The position numbers were made by a program, and so were the translations under genes. Under the pieces are notes generated by a model, which saw nothing but the letters and a program-made list of their open reading frames with translations, ran no database searches and was not told where the DNA came from. DNA of 64,000 bases from positions 372,001-436,000 of the forward strand of contig NZ_JAOBPP010000021.1 in NCBI RefSeq assembly GCF_025574465.1, in the 5' to 3' direction. The stretch comes from Kordiimonas aestuarii. Its GTDB lineage: Bacteria; Pseudomonadota; Alphaproteobacteria; Sphingomonadales; Kordiimonadaceae. Shown here one piece after another: positions 1 to 6,990 of the stretch (position 1 is its first letter; each line of letters opens with the position of its first letter).

Positions 1-161
1 TTGCGGGTTTTCTTAAGCGCCTTCAGCTTGGCGTCCAGGTCCTTCCGATCACCAAACGGTTCCAGCTTGCCTGAATATAACATCCAGCCAATCAGCAGAT
101 ACGCCGTAATCGCCACCGGAATAAAAACCTGAAAGATGGATGCCATTAAGGCACTGAACAT
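1..161 (-). CDS. Small single-pass membrane protein (partial, runs off left edge)
   Basis: The reading frame starts at an ATG at 161-159 and is still open at base 1, giving at least 53 codons. Residues about 5-28 form one hydrophobic span containing FIPVAITAYLLIGWMLY. After it comes a charged segment, KLEPFGDRKDLDAKLKALKK, that looks like an amphipathic helix or short coiled coil facing the cytosol. I do not recognise a family. It begins 24 bases after the stop of the ycgN-like gene on the same strand, so it is probably the last part of the SCO-ycgN transcript. That linkage might suggest a role in copper or cytochrome oxidase assembly, but this is inference from position only. Confidence 0.55.
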   Translation of the reverse strand, partial: MFSALMASIFQVFIPVAITAYLLIGWMLYSGKLEPFGDRKDLDAKLKALKKTR

Positions 162-184
162 GATTTACCCCCTTCGCCCCGCCA

Positions 185-613
185 TCAGGCTGGCCAATCG
201 ACCAAATGGTCCTCATAGTCCCCGGCCACACGTTCATCGACCGCGCGGCCTTTCACCGATTGTCCCGCTTCATGCACGCTGTCCCGGCGACCAGAAACCA
301 GCGGATGCCACGCGTGGAGATCCTTACCCTCATATAAGAGGCGGTAAGCACAAGTTGAAGGCATCCAGGGCAATTTCTCCAGAAGGTCCGGGCTCATGAC
401 CACACAGTTGCCCACATACCGCTGACGCACCATATATTTACCGCAGGTGATATCTTTGGGGTCGAGAAAACGACACGCGATATCGGTGAAATGGATTTCG
501 CCGGTGTCTTCATCCTCAAGTTTGTGCAGGCAGCACTTGCCGCACCCGTCGCACAGGCTTTCCCACTCCTCGCGGGTCATCTCCTCCAGCGACTTTTCCT
601 TCCAAAATGGCAT
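185..613 (-). CDS. ycgN: YcgN / UPF0260 family cysteine-cluster protein
   Basis: A 142-residue cytosolic protein of the UPF0260 (YkgJ-like, CxxCxxCC) family. The signature CDGCGKCC lies at residues 21-28, followed by further cysteines in DIACRF, ITCGKY and STCAYR. This pattern is expected to bind zinc or an iron-sulfur cluster. The C-terminal WHPLVSG is also typical of the family, whose biochemical role is unknown. The ATG at 613 shares its A with the TGA of the SCO gene upstream (TGATG), which indicates translational coupling. A TTG immediately before it is a less likely start. Confidence 0.85.
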   Translation of the reverse strand: MPFWKEKSLEEMTREEWESLCDGCGKCCLHKLEDEDTGEIHFTDIACRFLDPKDITCGKYMVRQRYVGNCVVMSPDLLEKLPWMPSTCAYRLLYEGKDLHAWHPLVSGRRDSVHEAGQSVKGRAVDERVAGDYEDHLVDWPA

Positions 614-1206
614 CAACGTGTCTTTTCAAGTACCGGCCGAAACGCGGACGCGATATCCTCCGGTTTGTCTTTGGCGGAAAACAGACGCACATAGTCACCA
701 TCCGGCCCCATGACAAATATAAAGGATTGGTGATCCATCAGATAGCCCTCAACGCCGTCCTGTTTGCGTTTCTTGAAATATACCCGATATTTTTTGGCAA
801 CATCCTGTATTTCTTCCAGTGTACCGGTCAGCGCCACAAGGCGTGGATGAAAATCCTGTACGTAGTCATCAAGCGCTGAAACCGTATCGCGTTCCGGGTC
901 AATGCTGATAAAAATCGGCTGGAGTGGCGTGGTATTATAACCTTCCTTTTCCAGCTCATTCAGTCCCAGGGTCATCTTCGCCAGTTCGAGCGGACAGACA
1001 TCCGGGCAAAAGCTATAGCCAAAATAGATCAGCATATACCTGCCACGAAAATCGCGATTGGAGACTTTCTCACCGGTGTTGGAGGTCAGCGTGAAATCGC
1101 CGCCGAGGCGATCCCCGGCCTCCCGACTTGTTGCGAAGCGTTGGGCTAATAGAAAAACTGCTACTGCAACGACGGCTGCCCAGGCCACTATGCGTATCAC
1201 TTTCAT
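613..1206 (-). CDS. SCO1/SenC family copper chaperone / thiol-disulfide protein
   Basis: SCO proteins deliver copper to the CuA site of cytochrome c oxidase, or act as thioredoxin-like reductants in the periplasm. The start at 1206 gives MKVIRIVAWAAVVAVAVFLL, an N-terminal membrane anchor. The thioredoxin-like domain follows, with the copper motif CPDVC in YSFCPDVCPLELAK and the distal histidine in YLMDHQSF. The family hallmark ISIDPERDTV is present. Length (197 residues) is normal. An in-frame start at 1311 would add 35 residues with no family match and would spoil the signal anchor. The gene is first in a short leftward unit with ycgN. Confidence 0.9.
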   Translation of the reverse strand: MKVIRIVAWAAVVAVAVFLLAQRFATSREAGDRLGGDFTLTSNTGEKVSNRDFRGRYMLIYFGYSFCPDVCPLELAKMTLGLNELEKEGYNTTPLQPIFISIDPERDTVSALDDYVQDFHPRLVALTGTLEEIQDVAKKYRVYFKKRKQDGVEGYLMDHQSFIFVMGPDGDYVRLFSAKDKPEDIASAFRPVLEKTR

Positions 1207-1361
1207 ACCACATCTCCATAAATTGATCGCACCAAAGGCCAAAAACAGGGCCTTAGGACTTGTGATCATGGGGATGTTATAGAAATATGCGGAGCATATG
1301 TCACCTTGCATGCGGCAATTTTATCATCGCATGACAAACAATTGAAAACGGAGTTCCTTAA

Positions 1362-1931
1362 ATGTTGGCGATCAAACGCACCCTGATGCTTGTCTGTCTT
1401 ACACTCGGCTTCGGCGTGGCGATCAGCCCGGCGATGGCGATTAATCCGCAGTATGATTTGCTGAAAGCGGTGGAAGACGACGACATCAACAAAGCCACGG
1501 AACTTCTGGCCAAAGGCGTCACCCCTGACACCCGTCGTCGCAGCGACCACACGCCTGCCCTGCTCATTGCCGCTGAAAAAGGCAATCTGGCCATGATGAA
1601 GCTGTTGCTTGACTATAACGCCACCCCAGACATTGCTGACCGTACACGCGGGGTAACCGCCCTGATGATGCGCTCTATTGCAGGCGATAGCACGGGCATC
1701 CAGCTTTTGCTGTCCTACAAAGCAGACCCCAACCGCGCAGATATCGCACAGGAAACACCGCTTATCAAAGCAGTGCGCAGCCGCAAAACCAAAGCCGTGC
1801 AGGTATTGCTGGACGCCGGTGCGGACCCCAACGTGCAAGATCTCACCGGCAAAACAGCGCTGGAATACGCCAAGCTCGATCGCAACCGTCGGCTCGTCAA
1901 GGCGCTGGAAGATGCGGGGGCCACTTATTAA
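1362..1931 (+). CDS. Secreted ankyrin-repeat protein
   Basis: A 189-residue protein with a clear Sec signal peptide: LMLVCLTLGFGVAI, then a cut near SPAMA-INPQ. Four to five ankyrin repeats follow, visible as LLIAAEKGNLAMMKLLLDYNA, VTALMMRSIAGD.., ETPLIKAVRSRKTKAVQVLLDAGADPN and KTALEYAKLDRNRRLVKALEDAGA. Ankyrin repeats bind partner proteins and have no catalysis of their own, so a periplasmic adaptor or inhibitor role is likely. The 3' end overlaps the proposed start of the CobD-like gene by about 20 bases, so the two are probably cotranscribed. Confidence 0.85.
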   Translation: MLAIKRTLMLVCLTLGFGVAISPAMAINPQYDLLKAVEDDDINKATELLAKGVTPDTRRRSDHTPALLIAAEKGNLAMMKLLLDYNATPDIADRTRGVTALMMRSIAGDSTGIQLLLSYKADPNRADIAQETPLIKAVRSRKTKAVQVLLDAGADPNVQDLTGKTALEYAKLDRNRRLVKALEDAGATY

Positions 1932-2871
1932 CGGGCTGGCAGCAACACCTTATCTGGGCTGGATCCTGCTGTTTGGGCTCGGGCTGCTTCTTGATCTGCT
2001 TTTCGGCGGCAAGTCCCTTCTGGGCAAGCTGCCACATGTAGACGACCTGCTGGGTGGTGTTTGCACCCCCGTTGAGCGTCGGCTAAATCGGCTAAATCGT
2101 AGTGCAGCGACCTTGCGTATGCGCGCAATCATTGTGCAAATCGTGCTCTTGCCCTTGATGTGCCTTCTGGGCGGCACGCTGAACAAACTGGGTGATATTG
2201 CCTATGTTGGTGCGCCGCTCTCTGCGTTGGTGCTGGCCAGGTCGATTGGCATCCGGTCCTGCTGGGATGAATTGAAAGCCGTCGCACAGCAGGAAGGTGC
2301 CAAACCGCATGTGATTCGCGGCGCGGCTGAGACGCTGGCAATGGTGCATGTGCGTGACTGGGTCTGCAACCTGCTGCTGTTTGCTGTGGGCGGATTCAGC
2401 CTGCTGTTGCCCTTCCGGTTTCTGGCCACCACTCTTGGCGAGCGGGAGGCAAGCGGTGCGGCCAGACCCGAATCCGTTTTTCACCGCACGTTTGTACCAC
2501 TGTTCGATCTCCTTGCCTTACCCGGCGCCATCACCGCCTCATTGATCTTCTCGCTCGCGCCTGTTTTGGTGCCCGGCACCAACCTGAGCGCAGTTCGAGG
2601 CCTCATCAGTTCCAGCCTACCCGCCTTTCGGGGCATTTTGTCGCGGTTCATACCGCTTTCAACTGTGGCATATGCATTGAACTTCTCATTCGCGTTTGAT
2701 CGAAAGGGAAGCGGTGGTGGTTGGATAGGCCCCGAAGCTGGACGCGCGCAACTGGTTGCCGGAGATCTCAGGACGACCACCTTGTACATACTAGCTGCCG
2801 GCAGCCTGACACTGCTGGCTATGCTGATGGCAAGCGCGGGTCTATTACTTGTGCAGACCGGCAAACTCTGA
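1912..2871 (+). CDS. Divergent CobD/CbiB-like integral membrane protein
   Basis: A 319-residue polytopic membrane protein. Near the N-terminus, LLLDLLFGG, KLPH and PVERRLNRLNR line up with the CbiB/CobD signature (LLLDLLFGDP..LPHP..lERrLnr) of adenosylcobinamide-phosphate synthase. Another recognisable stretch, RGAAETLAMVHVRDW, sits where the family has the VESLAEN..DGVVAPLF motif, but it is strongly altered. Four to five hydrophobic segments follow. No other cobalamin gene is nearby, so the classical amide-bond reaction is doubtful. The ATG at 1912 lies inside the ankyrin gene; the frame extends upstream to 1678, but that part is only a shadow of the ankyrin coding sequence. The gene ends 10 bases before regB. 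Confidence 0.6.
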   Translation: MRGPLINGLAATPYLGWILLFGLGLLLDLLFGGKSLLGKLPHVDDLLGGVCTPVERRLNRLNRSAATLRMRAIIVQIVLLPLMCLLGGTLNKLGDIAYVGAPLSALVLARSIGIRSCWDELKAVAQQEGAKPHVIRGAAETLAMVHVRDWVCNLLLFAVGGFSLLLPFRFLATTLGEREASGAARPESVFHRTFVPLFDLLALPGAITASLIFSLAPVLVPGTNLSAVRGLISSSLPAFRGILSRFIPLSTVAYALNFSFAFDRKGSGGGWIGPEAGRAQLVAGDLRTTTLYILAAGSLTLLAMLMASAGLLLVQTGKL

Positions 2872-2881
2872 GGGCAGGACA

Positions 2882-4222
2882 ATGCCACACAGTGACAGGG
2901 AAACCGACGAACTCATCCTTGTTGACCTCGAGACGCCCCATGGCGGCGGGGTCCGCCTGGGTACGCTCGTGCTTATTCGCTGGATGGCGGTTGCCGGCCA
3001 ATTGCTGGCCATGGTCGTGGTCGGCTGGGGCCTGGGTTTTGATCTGCACGTCCACCTGACAGTTCCTATCGTGCTCATGTCCGCGCTATTGAACCTGTGG
3101 TTTTCGTTTCGCGCCGATACCAATACGCGGCTGGACGAAAAACAATCGGCAGCGCACCTTGCCTTCGACCTCGTCCATCTGTCGCTTCTGCTCTTTGTCA
3201 CTGGTGGCCTTGCCAACCCGTTTGTCCTGTTGATGCTGGCACCCACAAGCGTGTCGGCCTCCATCCTTGGGCAACGCAGTACCAAATTCCTGATCGCCAT
3301 TTCGCTTATTCTCGTGACGGCGCTCGCCTTCACCCCCTTTTCATTGCCATGGAAAGGGGCGCCACCACACCTGCCGCCGGTGCTGCTGGCGGGTATCTGG
3401 GTGGCATTATGCTTCACCCTCGTTTTCCTTGCGCTCTATATGGCGCGAGTGGGCCGTGAAGGCCGGCACCGGGCACGCGCATTGGCGGCCACCCAAGCCG
3501 CGCTGGAACAGGAGCAAAGGCTCGCAGCGTTGGGCACGCTCGCTGCCGCCGCTGCGCACGAACTGGGCACGCCGCTTGGCACCATTTTGCTCGCCGCAAG
3601 GGAACTGCTAGACACCTGGCAGGGAGATGACGTCACCCGCACGGACCTTGAGCTTATAGTGGCGGAGACCAGCCGCTGCCGCGATATCCTCGCACAGCTG
3701 CGCGAACACCGGAAAGCCGGGTCCGCAAGCCACTTTACAGAAACTGAACTTGAAGCTTTGCTGCGCGAGGCGGCGGCTCCGCACGAAGAACGCGGCGTCA
3801 GGATTGACTATGTCGCAGCAGGCGTTGACCATCTTCGCGTGAAAAGAACGCCGGAGTTCATTCACGCCGTTCGCAACATCATTGAAAACGCCGTCGGCTA
3901 CGCTGACAGCAAGGTGCAGGTGAGCGCGGGCTGGGACAGTGACACGGTTTCGGTTACCATTGTCGACGACGGGCCGGGCTTTGACCCCCAAATCATCCGG
4001 CGCCTTGGCGAACCCTATGTGACGACCAGGCACCCGACCCCAGGCCGCGATGGTGGCCTTGGACTGGGCCTTTTTATTGCCAAAACCCTACTTGAGCGCA
4101 CTGGCGCATCGGTCGAGTTTGGCACTGGAGCGACAGGCGGGGCGGAAATATTGATCGAGTGGCCCCGCGCCGCCCTTGAAAACAAAAACACAATAGTCCC
4201 ATCAGCAAAGGATGGATCATGA
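2882..4222 (+). CDS. regB: Redox-sensing histidine kinase RegB/PrrB/ActS
   Basis: A 446-residue membrane sensor kinase. About six transmembrane helices occupy residues 25-190, including GGLANPF, the quinone-binding loop of the RegB family. The H-box AAHELGTPLG puts the phosphorylated histidine at H226. A cysteine at C266 (SRCRDIL) matches the redox-switch cysteine of Rhodobacter RegB. N, G1 and G2 ATPase boxes follow (NIIENAVGYA, DDGPGFD, GGLGLGLFIAKTLLERTGA). The ATG at 2882 follows a GGGCAGG ribosome site. The stop overlaps the regA start (ATGA). RegB inhibits or activates RegA phosphorylation according to quinone redox state, controlling respiration and central carbon and nitrogen genes. 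Confidence 0.93.
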   Translation: MPHSDRETDELILVDLETPHGGGVRLGTLVLIRWMAVAGQLLAMVVVGWGLGFDLHVHLTVPIVLMSALLNLWFSFRADTNTRLDEKQSAAHLAFDLVHLSLLLFVTGGLANPFVLLMLAPTSVSASILGQRSTKFLIAISLILVTALAFTPFSLPWKGAPPHLPPVLLAGIWVALCFTLVFLALYMARVGREGRHRARALAATQAALEQEQRLAALGTLAAAAAHELGTPLGTILLAARELLDTWQGDDVTRTDLELIVAETSRCRDILAQLREHRKAGSASHFTETELEALLREAAAPHEERGVRIDYVAAGVDHLRVKRTPEFIHAVRNIIENAVGYADSKVQVSAGWDSDTVSVTIVDDGPGFDPQIIRRLGEPYVTTRHPTPGRDGGLGLGLFIAKTLLERTGASVEFGTGATGGAEILIEWPRAALENKNTIVPSAKDGS

Positions 4223-4767
4223 CAGATACCGCTGCAAAAACTTTGGAAAAAACCCTTCTGATTGTCGAGGACGACAAGTCGTTTCGCAACAGGTTAACCC
4301 TGTCGATGGAGCGCCGTGGCTTTACGGTATTCGCGGCGGAAGGCATCGAAGAAGGCGCGCTTCTCGCCGCCCACAACAAACCGCGCTACGCTGTCCTTGA
4401 TATGAAACTTCAGGACGGCAACGGCCTAGACCTCGTGCCCTCCCTCAGGCAGATGCGCGCCGATATGCGCATCATTATCCTCACCGGTTACGGCAACCTT
4501 GCAAGCGCTGTCGCCGCCGTGAAGGCAGGTGCCGTGGACTTTCTGGCCAAACCCGCGGACCCTGATCAGATTGCAGCCGCGCTGCTGACCCCCGAAGGCC
4601 AGATGCCGCCATTGCCTGACAACCCCATGTCCGCCGACCGGGTAAAATGGGAACATATCCAGCGTGTTTACGAAATGTGTGACCGCAACGTATCAGAAAC
4701 CGCGCGCAGATTGAACATGCACAGGCGAACGTTGCAGCGCATTCTCGCCAAACGCTCCCCGCAATAA
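4219..4767 (+). CDS. regA: Response regulator RegA/PrrA/ActR
   Basis: A 182-residue response regulator, partner of the RegB kinase encoded just upstream with a 4-base overlap. The receiver domain has the acidic pair in LLIVEDDKSF, the phosphorylated aspartate at D61 (AVLDMKLQDGNG), the threonine in ILTGYG and the lysine in FLAKPAD. After a proline-rich linker (QMPPLPDNPMSADR), a Fis-type helix-turn-helix ends the protein: NVSETARRLNMHRRTLQRIL. This domain order and the short length are characteristic of RegA. It should bind DNA as a global regulator of redox-linked genes. Confidence 0.95.
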   Translation: MTDTAAKTLEKTLLIVEDDKSFRNRLTLSMERRGFTVFAAEGIEEGALLAAHNKPRYAVLDMKLQDGNGLDLVPSLRQMRADMRIIILTGYGNLASAVAAVKAGAVDFLAKPADPDQIAAALLTPEGQMPPLPDNPMSADRVKWEHIQRVYEMCDRNVSETARRLNMHRRTLQRILAKRSPQ

Positions 4768-4780
4768 TTGGTATCAGCGA

Positions 4781-6085
4781 TCAGGCCTCGACCATGGGGT
4801 CGACGGCATGGCCCTGGAACAGGGTAATGCCAAGCAGGTGACCAAGGTCGATATCCGTCGTCTCTTCACAGCCGTCGAGAATAACCCGCGCCTTGCCTAT
4901 CCGTTCGATCTTGTTCTGGATGGCGGTTTCGGTTTTGCTGTTCAACCAGTCCGCATTGGTGCCAACAGGTTTGAGAATTTTCACAAACGCTGCCTGCATT
5001 GGCTCCACGTCAAGCGCAAGAAAGGCAAGCGGGTGCAAATCGCCTACCGATATTCGGTACCCGAGCGCGAGCACATGGCGACTGGCTTCCTGATAATCAA
5101 CGGGGTTGGACATGATGTCCACCGCGCCAAATTCCAGTACAATCTTGGACCGCGGGTGTTTGCCCAGCGATTTTTCAAAAGCATCAAAAGCCCCTGAAAG
5201 GACCGAGGCGCTTGTTACCTTAATACTGGACGCCAGCGAAATCTCGTTCCCCATTGCCGGGGTTGAGGCTAAAATCTGCCGGCCGAGGTGATCATCAAGA
5301 TAGCCACAAAGCCAACGGTTTTCTGACAAAACACGGCTTGTCAGCAAAGTCTGATAAACAAGCGGCCGAGGCACAAATTTATGCTCGAGCACCGGCATCG
5401 GCGGGGCACTGCCCAATATGGCTTTCACAAACTGTTTGCGTAAGAGGCCCGCTACATCCGCACCCTGTAGGGCTTTGGTCAATGTCAGCAACAAATCCGG
5501 GTCCAGATGCGTGTCGCTTTTTTCCTTGGGCATCGGTGTAACCGGCATCATCCGCACATGGCTGGACCGGCGAACAGTCACTGGAATATCCTGCTGTGAG
5601 GGTCGCTTCAAACGGCCTTTGCGAGGCGCCTCCAGCGCCTGGCTTTCCGCTTCCTGCGCTGATTCGCCAAGCTGCAGCAAAGCCGACAACTGCTCGACAT
5701 AGTCTTTGAAGTCATCATAAGAGTCTTCGATATCAAACCAGACCACAAATTCATCACTGCTCCCCTGAACCGGATCAAGCGAAGCAATCAGCGCCGAATC
5801 GCGCAATTTGCGGCGAATCGCATTAAGAGCGGGGTCAATATCATCGACACGGGCATCCTTGGTAATCAGCACAAGGTCGGTATTCGGCAATGCAAACATC
5901 GTCGCGCCGAATCGCGTAATGACATTGCGCAGCGCCGAAGCCGCAAACAAGCGATAATGTTCTTCCCTGAAGTGCCGCTCAAGCGCGGACAGCCGAATAT
6001 GAACCGCCCGGCGCCCTTCCGTGTGGCGCCGCAGTTGCTTCACATAATCGACCATACGGTCAAGTGCGGTAACGTCTTTACTCAC
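4781..6085 (-). CDS. Degenerate GGDEF/EAL-like cytosolic protein
   Basis: A 434-residue protein with no transmembrane segment. The C-terminal half (about 215-430) has the spacing of an EAL fold: IVLEFGAVDIMSN where EAL proteins have ElTE, YRISVGDLHPLAFLALDVEPMQAAFVKI where they have the DDFG..L..L.vd.lKID segment, and LLGITLFQGHAVDP near the end (cf. G..~QGy~~~~P). The metal-binding ExL and DDFG residues are missing, so it cannot be an active phosphodiesterase. The N-terminal 150 residues have a GGDEF-like pattern without the GGDEF motif. It may bind c-di-GMP or a protein partner. The start is a GTG at 6085. It lies 66 bases downstream of the LapG-like gene on the same strand. Confidence 0.6.
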   Translation of the reverse strand: MSKDVTALDRMVDYVKQLRRHTEGRRAVHIRLSALERHFREEHYRLFAASALRNVITRFGATMFALPNTDLVLITKDARVDDIDPALNAIRRKLRDSALIASLDPVQGSSDEFVVWFDIEDSYDDFKDYVEQLSALLQLGESAQEAESQALEAPRKGRLKRPSQQDIPVTVRRSSHVRMMPVTPMPKEKSDTHLDPDLLLTLTKALQGADVAGLLRKQFVKAILGSAPPMPVLEHKFVPRPLVYQTLLTSRVLSENRWLCGYLDDHLGRQILASTPAMGNEISLASSIKVTSASVLSGAFDAFEKSLGKHPRSKIVLEFGAVDIMSNPVDYQEASRHVLALGYRISVGDLHPLAFLALDVEPMQAAFVKILKPVGTNADWLNSKTETAIQNKIERIGKARVILDGCEETTDIDLGHLLGITLFQGHAVDPMVEA

Positions 6086-6105
6086 GTGATTTTTTCCAGC
6101 CCATC

Positions 6106-6143
6106 ATTCCCCTGCCACTAGCGTGCGCATCTTATAGGGGAAT
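6106..6143 (-). repeat. Intercistronic inverted repeat between lapG-like and EAL-like genes
   Basis: Perfect 8-base arms ATTCCCCT (6106-6113) and AGGGGAAT (6136-6143) enclose 22 bases. There is no T-run after it on the minus strand, so it is not a simple terminator. It lies in the transcript between two adjacent genes, 20 bases before the next GTG start, and could set mRNA processing or the relative expression of the pair. Confidence 0.5.
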
Positions 6144-6151
6144 TTGTTAAT

Positions 6152-6832
6152 TTAACCTGAAAACTTCCTGACCCGGTGCAGCCACCACGCGGATTCGTTT
6201 ATTGAGTATACCGGCCTGTAGTGCAGAATCTGACTGTCTGGCAAGACCGCATCAATCTGATTGTCCAGAATGAATGTGTCGTCACCAAGGGTTACAGCCA
6301 AAACGGCGTGGGCAACATTCAGGTTTTCATCCTGAAGGATCACGAGTCGCATGGAATCCGGATCGAAACCGAGGCGCTTCAAGGTGATGTATTTACTGAT
6401 GGCATAGTCTTCGCAGTCACCGTCCTTGAGGAAAAATTCGTCTGGCGTGGCCCAATAGTCTGGAATGCCCCAGTTGACCGGGTCCACGATATAGGCAGCC
6501 TTGTTCATATAGGCGTTCACCTTATCGAGCAGGATACGCTTTTGCGTATCCGTGTTGGCTGCGATAAAGTCATCCCATGCTTCCCGGCTACACTGGATGC
6601 GTCCCAAACCACGGCATCGGTCTTGCGCCGTGCGCTTCACCTCGGACGGCGGGTTGCGCGGCAAGTTATAACGCCGCCACATTTCGGTCCACTTACCGAA
6701 CTTTGTCATGTTGGTGGACCGGATTTCCATGCTGCCGAACAGCCCCCGGCTGATCTGTGCCTGCACGTCGCCCAAGGAGGGCAGCAGTACAAAAGACGCC
6801 AAAATCAAAATAAGGCAAGTTAGGCGACGCAT
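6152..6832 (-). CDS. LapG-type periplasmic transglutaminase-like cysteine protease (BTLCP)
   Basis: A 226-residue exported protein of the bacterial transglutaminase-like cysteine proteinase family (DUF920). In Pseudomonas, LapG of this family cuts the surface adhesin LapA unless it is held by the c-di-GMP receptor LapD. A signal peptide (RRLTCLILILASFVLLPSLGDVQA) is followed by the mature domain with catalytic C140 (DGDCEDYA), H175 (NVAHAVLAV) and D190 (FILDNQ). The positions match the known LapG triad closely. The ATG at 6832 has a GGGA ribosome site; a GTG at 6844 is a weaker alternative. No LapA- or LapD-like gene is visible here, but the next gene is a degenerate EAL-like protein. Confidence 0.85.
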   Translation of the reverse strand: MRRLTCLILILASFVLLPSLGDVQAQISRGLFGSMEIRSTNMTKFGKWTEMWRRYNLPRNPPSEVKRTAQDRCRGLGRIQCSREAWDDFIAANTDTQKRILLDKVNAYMNKAAYIVDPVNWGIPDYWATPDEFFLKDGDCEDYAISKYITLKRLGFDPDSMRLVILQDENLNVAHAVLAVTLGDDTFILDNQIDAVLPDSQILHYRPVYSINESAWWLHRVRKFSG

Positions 6833-6990
6833 AAATTCCCGCACCGAAAAATGATTGAGCCCGCAGGCAGAGCCGTTAACATAATGGGATGATTTTCATG
6901 TTCCAAGTAACTTCCGTCAAAGCTCGATGTTCCCAGGGGCGGACACATGGGCTAAAAGAGATGGAAAGCCGTTGAAACAGGGGGCCATAT

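Noticed and set aside
1678..1911. N-terminal extension of the CobD-like frame
   Set aside because: It reads the ankyrin gene out of frame; composition and lack of a ribosome site show it is a shadow.
4781..6085. Active EAL phosphodiesterase or LapD orthologue
   Set aside because: EAL and DDFG metal ligands missing, and no transmembrane or HAMP segment.
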